A stretch of DNA of 64,000 nt, taken from positions 744,001-808,000 of the forward strand of contig FSRD01000002.1 in the NCBI GenBank assembly GCA_900129675.1. The letters are read 5' to 3'. Position numbers and translations under genes: made by a program. This DNA is from Bradyrhizobium erythrophlei (lineage in GTDB: Bacteria > Pseudomonadota > Alphaproteobacteria > Rhizobiales > Xanthobacteraceae). Below, piece after piece: positions 54,835 through 64,000 of this stretch; position 1 is the stretch's first letter, and each line of letters starts with the position of its first letter. The notes beneath the pieces are model-generated. The model worked only from the letters and a program-made list of their open reading frames with translations. It was not told the origin of the DNA and ran no database searches.

Positions 54835-55596
54835 ATGGGTAGGCTAGCGGACAAGAATATCCTTATCACCGGCGGCAACAGCGGGATCGGGCTGGCCGCA
54901 GCGAAGGAATTCGACCGAGAGGGCGCGCGCGTCGCCATCTGCGGCTTGAATCAGAAGACGCTGCAGGCGGCTAAGGAGGCGCTGGGAGCCGGAAGTCTCG
55001 CCATTCGCGCGGACGTCAGCAAACTCGCCGACCTCGATACTATGTTCGCCACGATCGAGCGGGAGTTCGGGCACTTGGACGGCATCTTCGCAAATGCAGG
55101 TTACAGCGAGTTCCTGCCGTTCGAAGAGGTAACAGAGCATAGCTTCGACAAGGTGATAGGCTCCAATTTCAAAGGGGCTTACTTCACGATTCAAAAGGCC
55201 TTGCCGCTGCTCAGGCGAGGCTCATCTGTCATCATCAATGCGTCCGTTGGTGCGCGCAAGGGGTGGCCGACGACCTCGACCGTCTCGACCTGCAAGGCCG
55301 CGGTCGTCCATCTCGCGCGAATCCTCAGCGCCGAACTCGTGGACCGCGGGATTCGCGTGAATACCCTAAGCCCAGGCCCGACGGACACGGCGATGTTCGG
55401 TCGCTTCGCTGGTGAAGAGCAGGGCGATGCGGTCAAGGGCGTCCTTGCAACCAACAATCCCAGCAAGCGCATGGCTGATCCGTCGGAAATCGCGAAGCTG
55501 GCGGTTTACCTCGCGTCCGACGATTCCGCGTATGTCGTCGGAGCAGACTTCCTGATCGACGGCGGGGTCTCGGCCATTTCGCCCGTGGGCGCTTGA
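54835..55596 (+). CDS. Short-chain dehydrogenase family protein lacking the catalytic tyrosine
   Basis: 254 residues from ATG 54835 (AAAGGAG 9 nt upstream). Cofactor motif TGGNSGIGLAAAKEF, FANAGYSEFLPF, Ser137 (IINASVG) and Lys154 are present. The expected Tyr at position 150 (four before the Lys) is Val (STVSTCKAAV). The C-terminal PGPTDTAMFGRF and the Gly-rich DFLIDGG end are normal. Classical SDRs need the Tyr, so this enzyme may be inactive, use another residue, or bind NAD(P)H only. Confidence 0.88.
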   Translation: MGRLADKNILITGGNSGIGLAAAKEFDREGARVAICGLNQKTLQAAKEALGAGSLAIRADVSKLADLDTMFATIEREFGHLDGIFANAGYSEFLPFEEVTEHSFDKVIGSNFKGAYFTIQKALPLLRRGSSVIINASVGARKGWPTTSTVSTCKAAVVHLARILSAELVDRGIRVNTLSPGPTDTAMFGRFAGEEQGDAVKGVLATNNPSKRMADPSEIAKLAVYLASDDSAYVVGADFLIDGGVSAISPVGA

Positions 55597-55691
55597 AGCC
55601 CTCGTTACTGCAGCGGAGCGGGCGGAATTAGAATTCCTCCACCTTCGATCCAGAAAGGAGGCCCCACGGACGAGGTCGTTAGCCGCAGCAG

Positions 55692-55747
55692 GCATCGATG
55701 GTTTGCCGATCCCGCTCGCGGGAGCCGGCATCGACAGTTTGCTGATC
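55692..55747. repeat. Pair of 20-nt direct repeats before the RND operon
   Basis: gcatcgatggtttgccgatc (55692-55711) and gcatcgacagtttgctgatc (55728-55747) match at 17 of 20 positions, 36 nt apart. They are possible operator half-sites for the efflux genes that start at 55912. Otherwise 55597-55911 holds no gene I can support. Confidence 0.4.
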
Positions 55748-55911
55748 GGTACGCTTTTTGCGTATGGCCCGACAAGCTTGGCAGTTTGCCAACAATGCCG
55801 ACGCGCCAGTTATGCCTAGGGCGCGCAAAGGTGGCGCGGCCGCTGATGCCGCCGTCGGCGATACGCACAATGTCCTCAGCAATCCAATTTTTCCCTAACC
55901 CGGTGAGTTTC

Positions 55912-57108
55912 ATGCCGACGCTTATGCCAACACTGAGAACGGCCAGCCTGCTGACAATCCTGCTCCTCCCCGCGCTGGCGGCCTGCGGACGACAAAGCCA
56001 GTCGCAACCGCAAGCCTCGCCGCCGCCGCCGCAGGTCACGATTGCCAAGCCGGTGAGCAAAATGGTTGCGGACCAGGACGAGTATGTCGGCCGCTTTGTC
56101 GCCGTAGAGTCCGTAGAGGTGCGGGCTCGCGTTCTCGGATATCTGCAAGCGATCCATTTTAAGGACGGCCAGATGGTGAAAGAGGGTGATCTTCTGTTTA
56201 CGATCGATCGCCGCCCCTTTCAGATCGCCCTCGCTCAGACACAGGCCAGCCTCGCACAGGCGAGGGCCACTCTCGCATTCGCGGAAAGCGATTTAGCCCG
56301 CGCACAGGGTCTTACTATCGGCTCGGTGATTACCCAGCAGACTTTCGACCAGCGCACGCAGGCTAAGCGTATCGCGGAAGCGTCAGTCGCCGCGCAACAG
56401 GCCGCCGAGATGCAGGCGACGCTCGACCTCGAATTCACTGAGTTGCGCGCGCCGGTGGCGGGGCGCATCGGGGACCGGCGCGTGTCCATAGGTAATCTCG
56501 TCACCGGTGGAACCTCGGGAAACGCTAGCCTGCTGGCCACCATCGAATCAGTTGATCCAATCCGCTTCGAGTTCACTTTGGATGAGGCCTCTTATCTTCG
56601 CTATGCGCACTTCGCCGAAGACGGCGCCGGAATGGCCAACCGCGGATTGACCTTCCCGGTCAAGCTCAAGCTCATCGATGAGTCGACGTTTTCTCACGAG
56701 GGCAGGATGGATTTCGTCGACAACGCAATCGATCGCTCCTCCGGCACCATCCGTGCGCGCGCGGTCTTCGCTAACCCGGATGGAAGGTTCACGCCCGGCA
56801 TGTTCGCGCGGGTTCGGATGGCGGCTTCACCTCCCAAGAACGCACTGCTCGTGCCCGACGCCGCGATCGGGGTCGAGCAGGTGCGTAAGTTTGTGCTGGT
56901 GGTCGACGCCCAGAATGTCGCCCGGCCGAAGTACGTGTCGCTTGGACCTGTCGTCGATGGTTTGCGCGTCATCACCGAGGGGTTGGCGCCGGACGACGAC
57001 GTCATTATCAACGGCCTGATGCGCGCGCGGCCAGGCGCAAAGGTAACGCCGAAGCAATCGAGCGACGCTTCCGCGTCGACCGCCGGCCTGCAAACCAGCG
57101 CCAATTGA
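55912..57108 (+). CDS. RND efflux periplasmic adaptor (lipoprotein)
   Basis: About 398 residues from ATG 55912; ATG 55924 is also possible, and the upstream in-frame ATG 55786 has no site. A lipobox LALAACG-like sequence (LPALAACG) anchors it. The lipoyl and hairpin parts are in GYLQAIHFKDGQMVKEGDLL, FTIDRRPFQIALAQTQASL and LEFTELRAPVAGRIGDRRVS. It bridges the inner-membrane pump to a TolC-type channel. The pump gene follows 13 bp downstream. Confidence 0.92.
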   Translation: MPTLMPTLRTASLLTILLLPALAACGRQSQSQPQASPPPPQVTIAKPVSKMVADQDEYVGRFVAVESVEVRARVLGYLQAIHFKDGQMVKEGDLLFTIDRRPFQIALAQTQASLAQARATLAFAESDLARAQGLTIGSVITQQTFDQRTQAKRIAEASVAAQQAAEMQATLDLEFTELRAPVAGRIGDRRVSIGNLVTGGTSGNASLLATIESVDPIRFEFTLDEASYLRYAHFAEDGAGMANRGLTFPVKLKLIDESTFSHEGRMDFVDNAIDRSSGTIRARAVFANPDGRFTPGMFARVRMAASPPKNALLVPDAAIGVEQVRKFVLVVDAQNVARPKYVSLGPVVDGLRVITEGLAPDDDVIINGLMRARPGAKVTPKQSSDASASTAGLQTSAN

Positions 57109-57121
57109 GCGAGAACCGGGG

Positions 57122-60100
57122 ATGCGCTACTCCCACTTCTTCATCGACCGGCCAATCTTCGCTGCCGTCGTCTCGATCGTCTTCGTCATCCTTGGCGCGG
57201 TATCCATCGGGCGGCTGCCTGTCGCCCAGTATCCGGAGATCGCGCCGCCGGTGGTGAGGGTCAGCGGTCAGTATCCCGGGGCGAGCGCGGACGTGGTCGC
57301 CGCCACCGTGGTTGCTCCCCTTGAACAGCAGATCAACGGCGTCGAGAACATGATCTACATGACCTCGAACTCGACCGGAGATGGTCGTTTCCAAATTGAC
57401 GTGACCCTCGAGCTCGGCACCAACCTCGATATTGCCCAAGTCCAAGTCCAGAACCGGGTCGCGATCGCGCAGCCGCGTATCCCCGCGGACGTTCGCAATA
57501 TCGGGGTCACCACCGCCAAGAGCACTCCCGACCTGATGATGGTCGTGCATCTTTATTCCCCGGACAAGTCGCGCGACCCGCTCTTCATTTCGAATTACGC
57601 CACCGTCGAGGTCACGGATATGCTGAACCGCATCTACGGCGTCGGCGCCATCACCGTGTTCGGGGCCCGTGACTACTCGATGCGAGTCTGGCTCGACCCG
57701 GACCGGCTGTATGCGCTTGGGCTTACCACCGGGGATGTCGTAACGGCCCTGCAAGGCCAGAACGTCCAAGTCGCTTCCGGCGTACTCAACCAGCCGCCGG
57801 TTGCCCAACCGCGCGCATTCCAAATAGCGGTGCGGACGCTCGGACGGCTAGTCGATCCGAAGGAGTTCGCCGACATTGTGGTCAAGCAGAGCTCCACCGC
57901 GGTCGTTCGCCTTAAGGACGTCGGCCGGATCGAGCTCGCCGCCGTCGACTACTCGACCAATTCCTATCGCGATCTCGACCCTGCGGTTGCGCTCGCCATT
58001 TACCAACTGCCTGGGTCGAACGCGCTGGCGACGGCCGAGAAGATCAAGTCGACAATGGATGAGCTCTCGAAGAAATTTCCCGCAGGCCTTGAATACACGA
58101 TCATCTATAACCCGACCGAATTCATCCAACAGTCCATCGATGCCGTCACCGAGACCATCGTCGAGGCGATCCTCTTGGTCGTCCTGGTGGTCATCCTGTT
58201 CCTGCAGACCTGGCGCGCCGCCATTATTCCGATCGTGGCAATACCTGTGTCGCTGATCGGAACTTTTTTCTTCATGGCGGTCTTCGGGTTTTCGCTCAAC
58301 AATCTGTCGCTGTTCGGCCTGGTCCTCGCCGTCGGCATCGTGGTCGACGATGCGATCGTCGTGGTGGAGAACGTGGAGCGCAACATCGCCGCCGGCCTGG
58401 CTCCGCCTGATGCTGCGAAGCGGACCATGGATGAGGTCGGCTCGGCGTTGATCGCGATCGCCCTGGTATTGTGCGCAGTGTTCGTTCCGGCTGCTTTCAT
58501 CACCGGACTTACCGGCCAATTCTACCGGCAGTTCGCGCTCACTATCACCGGTGCGACGGTCATCTCTCTCATCGTATCATTGACGCTGTCGCCCGCGATG
58601 TGCGCGCTGCTCTTGAAGCCGCACACCAATCATCGGCGCGACCGGTGGTGGGTCCGCCCGATTCATGGCTTCTTTCATGTCTTCAATTTTGGCTTTGACG
58701 CGCTCGGGCGAGGCTACGGCTGGCTCGTGAAACGTGTCGTGCGCTTCGGCGCCTTGATGATGGTTGTGTATGCCGGGGTGATCCTGTTAGGTCTCAACGA
58801 GTTCCGTAAAGCTCCGGTTGGGTTCATCCCGCAAGTCGATCAGGGCTACCTCATCATAGTAACGCAGCTGCCGGGCGGCGCTTCGCTGGCACGAACCGAT
58901 GAAGTCAATCGGCGTGTTGCGGAAATAGCCCTTCAAGTGCCCGGGATTACCCACGCGGTCAACTTAGTCGGCTTCTCCGGCGCCACCTTCACCAACGCTC
59001 CTAATTCGGGTACGGTCTTCGTCGCCCTCGAGCCATTCGAGAAGCGCGCTAAGGATCCCCGGAAATCGGGTCCCGCGCTCCAGGCTGCCCTCCTGCAAAA
59101 GCTGTCCACAATCCAGGAAGGCCTCGTTCTGGTCATAGCGCCCCCGCCCGTCCGCGGCATCGGCACCGCTGGTGGCTTCCGCATGATGGTCGAGGACCGC
59201 GCCGGGCGAGGGCCGGAGGCACTTCGGGCGGCGGTGTCTGCCATGATGGGTCGCGCCGCACAGACCCCTGGCCTGAAGCAGGTCTTCTCGTTGTTCGAAA
59301 ATTCGACACCCCAGGTTTACCTCGATATCGATCGCACGAAGGCGCAGATGCTCGGCATTAACGTGTCCGACGTGTTCGGCGCGCTGCAGACTTATCTCGG
59401 CTCCTACTATGTCAACGACTTCAATCTACTGGGACGCACCTTCCGCGTAACGGCGCAAGCGGAGGACTCCTACCGGCTCGATCCGAAGGACGTTCTCCAG
59501 ATCAGGGTTCGCAATTCGAGCGGGAACACAGTGCCGCTTGGCTCATTTACCACGGTCCGCGACGTAACCGGGTCCTACCGCGTGCCCCGCTACAACCTCT
59601 ATCCCGCCGCCGAGCTCGACGGCGCACCGGCCCCGGGCTACTCGCAGGGCCAGGCCATCCAAGCCATGCAGCAACTCGCCGCCGAGACGTTGCCCGACGG
59701 CCTCACCTATGAGTGGACGACGCTCGCCTTCCAGCAGATTCGGGCGGCCGATACCGCGGTTTTTGCCTTCGTGCTGGCGGTGGTTTTCGTATTTCTGGTT
59801 TTGGCCGCTCAATATGAGAGCCTGACCCTGCCGCTGGCGGTGATCCTCATCGTGCCCATGAGCCTCATTGCCTCGATCACCGGCGTGCTCCTGCGCGGAC
59901 AGGATAACAATATCCTCACCCAGGTCGGCTTCATCGTGCTGATTGGTCTTGCGGCGAAGAATGCGATCCTGATCGTCGAGTTCGCCAAGCAGCTCGAGGA
60001 CCGGGACCGTGACCGCTGGGCCGCGGCCGTGGAAGCCGCGCGGCTGCGGCTGCGGCCGATCTTGATGACGTCGCTCGCCTTTATTTTCGGTGTCGTGCCC

Positions 60101-60292
60101 CTGGTTTGGGCGATCGGCGCTGGAGCCGAGCTCAGGCAGACGCTCGGCACCGCGGTCTTTTCCGGCATGATCGGTGTTACGGCGTTCGGATTGATCTTCA
60201 CACCGGCCTTCTACGTCATTTGCCGGTGGCTCGCCACCCTTGGTCGGAAGGTGAAAACCAGCGCGGTGGCGCCGCCGGAACCGGCCGAATGA
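57122..60292 (+). CDS. RND multidrug efflux pump (AcrB/MexF type)
   Basis: 1056 residues with twelve membrane segments and two large periplasmic loops. Proton-relay residues are in GIVVDDAIVVVENVER (about 405-420). Start FFIDRPIFAAVVSIV and PVAQYPEIAPPVVRVSGQYP are typical of the HAE1 family; the second half has GLAAKNAILIVEFAKQL. No outer-membrane channel gene follows, so a TolC-like protein encoded elsewhere would be used. The substrate is unknown; no local repressor gene is adjacent. Confidence 0.95.
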   Translation: MRYSHFFIDRPIFAAVVSIVFVILGAVSIGRLPVAQYPEIAPPVVRVSGQYPGASADVVAATVVAPLEQQINGVENMIYMTSNSTGDGRFQIDVTLELGTNLDIAQVQVQNRVAIAQPRIPADVRNIGVTTAKSTPDLMMVVHLYSPDKSRDPLFISNYATVEVTDMLNRIYGVGAITVFGARDYSMRVWLDPDRLYALGLTTGDVVTALQGQNVQVASGVLNQPPVAQPRAFQIAVRTLGRLVDPKEFADIVVKQSSTAVVRLKDVGRIELAAVDYSTNSYRDLDPAVALAIYQLPGSNALATAEKIKSTMDELSKKFPAGLEYTIIYNPTEFIQQSIDAVTETIVEAILLVVLVVILFLQTWRAAIIPIVAIPVSLIGTFFFMAVFGFSLNNLSLFGLVLAVGIVVDDAIVVVENVERNIAAGLAPPDAAKRTMDEVGSALIAIALVLCAVFVPAAFITGLTGQFYRQFALTITGATVISLIVSLTLSPAMCALLLKPHTNHRRDRWWVRPIHGFFHVFNFGFDALGRGYGWLVKRVVRFGALMMVVYAGVILLGLNEFRKAPVGFIPQVDQGYLIIVTQLPGGASLARTDEVNRRVAEIALQVPGITHAVNLVGFSGATFTNAPNSGTVFVALEPFEKRAKDPRKSGPALQAALLQKLSTIQEGLVLVIAPPPVRGIGTAGGFRMMVEDRAGRGPEALRAAVSAMMGRAAQTPGLKQVFSLFENSTPQVYLDIDRTKAQMLGINVSDVFGALQTYLGSYYVNDFNLLGRTFRVTAQAEDSYRLDPKDVLQIRVRNSSGNTVPLGSFTTVRDVTGSYRVPRYNLYPAAELDGAPAPGYSQGQAIQAMQQLAAETLPDGLTYEWTTLAFQQIRAADTAVFAFVLAVVFVFLVLAAQYESLTLPLAVILIVPMSLIASITGVLLRGQDNNILTQVGFIVLIGLAAKNAILIVEFAKQLEDRDRDRWAAAVEAARLRLRPILMTSLAFIFGVVPLVWAIGAGAELRQTLGTAVFSGMIGVTAFGLIFTPAFYVICRWLATLGRKVKTSAVAPPEPAE

Positions 60293-60523
60293 TCCGGGGC
60301 ATGTTTCACGGCAACCAAAAGGAAATCGCGTCGCTTATCGTAGCTCGGTCTTCGCCAAGATCTCAGCGGCCGAGCGGCCTAGGGCAGCAAACATTGGCAG
60401 CAGCGAACTGACCCTTGTGCCATAGCAACGATGGCGCGTCGTTGTTGATCGACGGCTTAGCGCCCGGCGAATGCAGTAGGCCACCAGAAAGCAATCGTAA
60501 ATGACGAAGACAAGGATCCGATC

Positions 60524-61018
60524 ATGACGAACATAAGAGAAGCCAGATCCAGCAATCGCGTTTCTATAAGGGTGGGTGCTCCTGTCATAAGCAGAGTTGC
60601 TCATGTCATTCAACGGATCGGCCTCGCCATGGCCGGCGCGCTATGCGGCCTGTTCGTTGCTGCGCTTATGCTCAGAGCGAACATAGACCTGTTCGATTCC
60701 GTCGGCCTCGCCTTCGCAATGATGCTTTTTGGACTCATTGGTTTCTATCTAGGGATCGATACTACTCCACCTCCTTCGCGTGCATCTCGGTTCGACATTC
60801 TAGACGCCCGGCTCGGGCCAAAAGTTGAACTCGTCGAAATGTTTGGCGGGGCCGGAACATTCCTTGCCACCGCCGCAGCATTGGCTTCGGTGTATGCCGT
60901 TGTGTTTGACGAAGATCTGCCCGTGATCTGGACAGTAGTTGTCGGTTGCTGGTGGTTGTTCGGGGTAGCGATGCAAATCGTTGCAGGTATCGCTGCGCGC
61001 ACGCGGAAACATCCATGA
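60524..61018 (+). CDS. Membrane protein of unknown function
   Basis: 164 residues. Four hydrophobic segments are seen: about 33-50, 58-77, 107-127 and 134-155, separated by a polar loop with LDARLGPKVELVEMFG. No known domain. ATG 60524 follows AAGGATCCGATC; the site is weak. Recognised as a type present in Bradyrhizobium genomes. The 60293-60523 stretch holds no gene I can support. Confidence 0.6.
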   Translation: MTNIREARSSNRVSIRVGAPVISRVAHVIQRIGLAMAGALCGLFVAALMLRANIDLFDSVGLAFAMMLFGLIGFYLGIDTTPPPSRASRFDILDARLGPKVELVEMFGGAGTFLATAAALASVYAVVFDEDLPVIWTVVVGCWWLFGVAMQIVAGIAARTRKHP

Positions 61019-61093
61019 GAACGATCAGCATGGCGCCGACTCCGTTTTACGCCAGAAATGATAGCTGCCCCGGTGGCGCCGAGTAAGTTAGAA

Positions 61094-61452
61094 ATGAAAA
61101 AGATCAGCAAGTGCATTTCCGCAGCCGCCGTTTTCTTGGCCTTTCCTCCTAACGCAATAGCGGGATCCGCCTACGATGGATCTTGGAATCTTGTTTTCTT
61201 AACGCAAAGGGGTACCTGCTCCCACCTACGATTTCGTCGTCAACATCTCAAACGGGATCATAACGCGTCCTAATCTCTTGAAGTTCAGAGGATATGTCGC
61301 GAAATCCGGTGCAGTTCGTGCTTCGGTCACCGTCGGAGAAAAGTATGCATCCGGCTCGGGAAGGCTCTCTGGTGCTGTTGGTCACGGAACTGGAGCGGGC
61401 GGGGGGAAACGCGCGATGTAGTGGATATTGGACCGCGCAGAGGAACTGACTT
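61094..61452 (+). pseudogene. Exported small protein gene with two frameshifts
   Basis: ATG 61094 starts MKKISKCISAAAVFLAFPP and continues AYDGSWNLVFLTQRGTC. A base is missing near 61217, then the protein goes on in another frame (TYDFVVNISNGIITRPNLLK, then VTVGEKYASGSGRLSGAVG). A second shift near 61405 leads to the end RCSGYWTAQRN. Intact relatives in Bradyrhizobium have this order in one frame. Confidence 0.65.
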
Positions 61453-61564
61453 AGCGGAGATTCCTATCCGGTACCGACAGCGTCGTGGTCCATCCGCAGG
61501 GCGCACTTCAAGCAGACAATGTCAGGCGCTTGCCGCTGTGGCGCTCGCGGGCGGCCAAACGGGA

Positions 61565-61640
61565 CGCATGGCGGTTTCCACCACCATCACTTCGACGCGA
61601 AGGAAGCGCTGCTCGAGACGGCGCTGAAATCCGTATCGCA
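61565..61640 (+). pseudogene. Fragment of a TetR-family regulator gene
   Basis: The stretch HGGFHHHHFDAKEALLETAL is the end of a TetR helix-turn-helix. Flanking sequence in the same frame is not TetR-like. The neighbourhood to 61980 holds only short frames and a 13-G run. Confidence 0.45.
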
Positions 61641-61847
61641 GGTGGCCAAGTGTCCAGGATCCCGGCAAAAGCGCGATAATTCCGACGGTCGGAATCGCGG
61701 ATGCCGGGTGACCCCGCGTGTAGGGACACCACGCGATAGGGGACTACGATCGCAAAGCCGCGCTTCACGCATGCGCGAAGTGCGACGGCTCACAAGGGAT
61801 GGTCACCAGCAAAAATGCACCACGATCTGGAACCTCGACGGCATCGC

Positions 61848-61860
61848 GGGGGGGGGGGGG
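61848..61860. repeat. 13-G homopolymer
   Basis: Thirteen consecutive G residues in non-coding sequence near the IS1634 element. Could be a length-variable tract or a sequencing artefact. Confidence 0.8.
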
Positions 61861-61994
61861 CGCTGTCCACAGATAATTGCGCGCAGCCTATCGCGCCATC
61901 GATTGGTCACGCCGATGGGTCCTAGCCCAACTTGCGCAGAATCGTACCCTCCCTATAGGCAAATCAATGCCTTAGCCAAAAAGTTGGCACTACA

Positions 61995-63830
61995 TTTTTG
62001 GTGCGGGGTGAAGATTAAGCGCTGTGTTCGAGAGCTGGCAAGTGTTGCTGGGCGAGGCGCATTCGCTTTGGCAGGACGATACCGAGACGATTGAGGAGAG
62101 CGGCCTGTGCCGGGTCTGGCTGGGTCACGCAGCGCAGGCGAATCTGACCATGCGCTGCGGTCGGCAGAACGACGTCCTGGGACTGAATGCGTTTGAGTTC
62201 TTCCAGGATGATGCGCGGCGAATTACCGAGACCTGCGCGGCTCTGCCACATCTCCAGGCTCTTCCACAGCACGAAGGCAAGAAAGCAGACGAGGATATGA
62301 GCCTGCACGCGATCTTCGCGCTGGTGCCAGATTGGACGGAGGTTGAGTTGGTCCTTCTGGATGCGAAAAGCGACTTCGGCCTGCGTGAGCTGGATATAGG
62401 CCTTCCAGAGCTGCTGATCGCTCCAATCGCAGATGTTCGAACGCAACAGATAGGCGCCTTCTGAAAGGGCGGCCCAGTCGTCGAAGGCGGCGTTGTAAAC
62501 GACGCCAAGGCGGAAACCCGCAGGGCAGCCATCCGGCTCCAGCGTGATCGCGAAGCGGGCGGCGGATCGCTGGTTTTGCTGCAGGATGCGGCCGATCTGC
62601 CGGTTCACCGTCGCCGGATCGATGCGTTTCTTCGAACGAGCCAGCCGCGCGGCCAGGCGCCCGAGCGCCTCTTCGATCCGCCGGCTGAACTTGTCGTGCA
62701 TGGCCCGCTCTTTGCTGCGCCGGTCGGCCGAGCGGCACAGGATCACGGTCTCCCCGGTCTCGGAGTGGCGCGTGAGTTTGACCTCGACGCCTTCGTGGAC
62801 CATGCGCCAGCCATCCGAGCGAGCGAGTTCAAAGGCGAACTTCTTCAGTTCCGACTTCGGCGCGCCGATGATGTAGCGCCGGCCGGTCTGGCGCAGCCAG
62901 GCCAGATTATCGGCACTGGCCATGCCGCGATCGGTGATCCAGACCCGCCCCAGCATGCCATGCCGAGCCTCCATGGTGGCTACGATCGTCTGCAAGGTTC
63001 GCGAGTCGTGGGTGTTGCCGGCGAACACCTCGTAGCCCAAAGGAAAGCCGTCGAAGGTCACGACCAGGGCGATGCACACCTGCTTGCAGTCGGGGCGATG
63101 ATCGCGCGAATAGCCGCGTTGCGCCTGCGGATTGACCGCGGCCTGGCCCTCAAAATATGTGCTCGTCACGTCGTAGAGCAGCACCTCGTTCTGGGTCGCA
63201 AATAGCTCTCCGCAGCGCTGCGACAGATGCGCTTCGAGCTCGCTCTTGTAGGTGAGCAGATGATCGAGCCCGCGATAGAGCCGATCCTTGTTGACCTCCT
63301 CGTCGTCGAGCTGCAGCAAATCTGGAAGCGCCGTGCGTCGATACCAGTCCTCCGCGATGTGCAACTCGCTCGACGGTTCGCAAAACCGCGCGGTGACCAG
63401 CACGGCCGCCATCTTCGACCACGCGATGCGCTCCTTGCCGATTGGAAGCAACCGCTCGCACAGACCCTCAAGCCCGGTTCCGCGCCACAACGCGAGCGCC
63501 AGATACACATCGCCAAACTGACGCGGGCGCTCGATGCGGATGCCCTTCAACCGCACCGACACCGTCAATTGCTCGCTACCATCATCGAACAGCTGCGCGC
63601 GCTCGGGAGTTCCGATCAGCCGGTGCGCCAGCGCCCGTGCCTGCAAGCGGCCTTGCTCATCGAGTTCGCCGAGTTGCGCCACCGTTTGCTGAATGACCCG
63701 ACGACCAACACGCACGCTGCGCACAACTCGCCAATAGCGATGAACCTTGCCGTCTTTGCGTATCGTGGTGTGGCGCAGATACATGCGCCCGAATCAATCC
63801 GACTCGCGGCCTCCAGAAAATACCCTAGGT
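61995..63830. mobile_element. IS1634-family element with 12-bp target duplication
   Basis: The 12-nt gttggcactaca is found directly repeated at 61983-61994 and 63831-63842, just outside the transposase gene. IS1634 elements make variable, often long, target duplications. Imperfect inverted ends are suggested by catttttgg on the left and ccagaaaata on the right. Confidence 0.7.
62015..63784 (-). CDS. IS1634-family transposase
   Basis: 589 residues, one intact frame. Features: MYLRHTTIRKDGKVHRYWRV start, VLLYDVTSTYFEGQ with the first Asp, WITDRGMASADNLAWL with the second, the Y-(2)-R-(3)-E-(6)-K-type region near LTQAEVAFRIQKDQLNLRPI and then HILVCFLAFVLWKSLE. These are DDE motifs of the IS4-like IS1634 group. 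Likely functional. Confidence 0.9.
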   Translation of the reverse strand: MYLRHTTIRKDGKVHRYWRVVRSVRVGRRVIQQTVAQLGELDEQGRLQARALAHRLIGTPERAQLFDDGSEQLTVSVRLKGIRIERPRQFGDVYLALALWRGTGLEGLCERLLPIGKERIAWSKMAAVLVTARFCEPSSELHIAEDWYRRTALPDLLQLDDEEVNKDRLYRGLDHLLTYKSELEAHLSQRCGELFATQNEVLLYDVTSTYFEGQAAVNPQAQRGYSRDHRPDCKQVCIALVVTFDGFPLGYEVFAGNTHDSRTLQTIVATMEARHGMLGRVWITDRGMASADNLAWLRQTGRRYIIGAPKSELKKFAFELARSDGWRMVHEGVEVKLTRHSETGETVILCRSADRRSKERAMHDKFSRRIEEALGRLAARLARSKKRIDPATVNRQIGRILQQNQRSAARFAITLEPDGCPAGFRLGVVYNAAFDDWAALSEGAYLLRSNICDWSDQQLWKAYIQLTQAEVAFRIQKDQLNLRPIWHQREDRVQAHILVCFLAFVLWKSLEMWQSRAGLGNSPRIILEELKRIQSQDVVLPTAAHGQIRLRCVTQPDPAQAALLNRLGIVLPKRMRLAQQHLPALEHSA

Positions 63831-64000
63831 TGGCACTACACGCCCAAATCCCCGCTTCGCGCCGTCTAACCAATTGATCCGATTCAAGTCACGCGATGCA
63901 AAATTCCCGAAAATAGCGAAATCTCGCCTCTAACTGCGCAAGTTGGGCTAGCCCGCACGACGGTAATGCGTAGGTGATTGCCCCGTCCACTTCCTGAAAG

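Noticed and set aside
61519..62094. 191-codon frame before the IS1634 element
   Set aside because: Only a 25-residue TetR-like piece is protein-like; the rest crosses the G run and the IS end.

Overview
The window looks like accessory DNA from a GC-rich alphaproteobacterium of the Bradyrhizobium / Nitrobacteraceae type. The basis is overall composition and codon use, several small proteins of rhizobial character, Bradyrhizobium-style intergenic repeats, and the mix of insertion sequences. This placement rests on recognition by eye, not on a search.

Layout. 1-5400: tail of a PsiE-like membrane protein, an intact IS1182 element, a PAS histidine kinase and an AraC regulator. 6050-10780: an acetoin-type operon (alpha-acetolactate decarboxylase with an extra N-terminal ribbon-helix-helix-like segment, catabolic acetolactate synthase, MFS transporter), then a stand-alone receiver protein behind a possible FNR/FixK box. 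10900-12750: a graveyard of gene fragments (HTH protein, hsdM 3' end, chemotaxis receptor 3' end) plus a 227-bp MITE-like element. 12822-18276: a 1358-residue secreted-looking protein made of four tandem repeats of about 335 residues, flanked by a 96-bp direct repeat whose second copy abuts a cold-shock gene. 18400-20137: an IS whose transposase gene carries an ORF-less group II intron. 20436-34348: a cluster with a plant-like tyrosinase, an OmpA-like protein and two adjacent giant proteins of unknown function (1511 and 1285 aa). 34378-39927: nested insertions (IS630 inside an IS; a serine-recombinase element inside another IS). 39940-43782: a molybdate-type binding protein (frameshifted), a Mop protein and a three-gene FecCD-type importer. 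44018-49207: a foreign-looking lipoprotein, a tRNA 3' fragment, broken IS copies, an acetamidase gene with an in-frame stop, and a second copy of the group II intron. 49880-60292: monothiol glutaredoxin, FabF-type ketosynthase, HxlR/TetR/Rrf2 regulators, cupin, SDR and an RND efflux pump. 60524-64000: a membrane protein, decayed genes and an IS1634-family element.

How the parts fit. The als operon would divert pyruvate to acetoin. The mop/FecCD genes resemble the type II molybdate importers (MolBCA class). Rrf2, cupin and SDR genes share a 33-nt upstream motif and probably one regulator. The RND pair is an efflux system without its own outer-membrane channel here.

The most unusual structural signal is that the giant-protein module lies between the two halves of one kind of transposase gene in permuted order (N-terminal half at 22679-23473, C-terminal half at 34378-36104, both on the minus strand, 2-nt overlap at the break). 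This is what would be left if a circular DNA had opened inside an IS and integrated.
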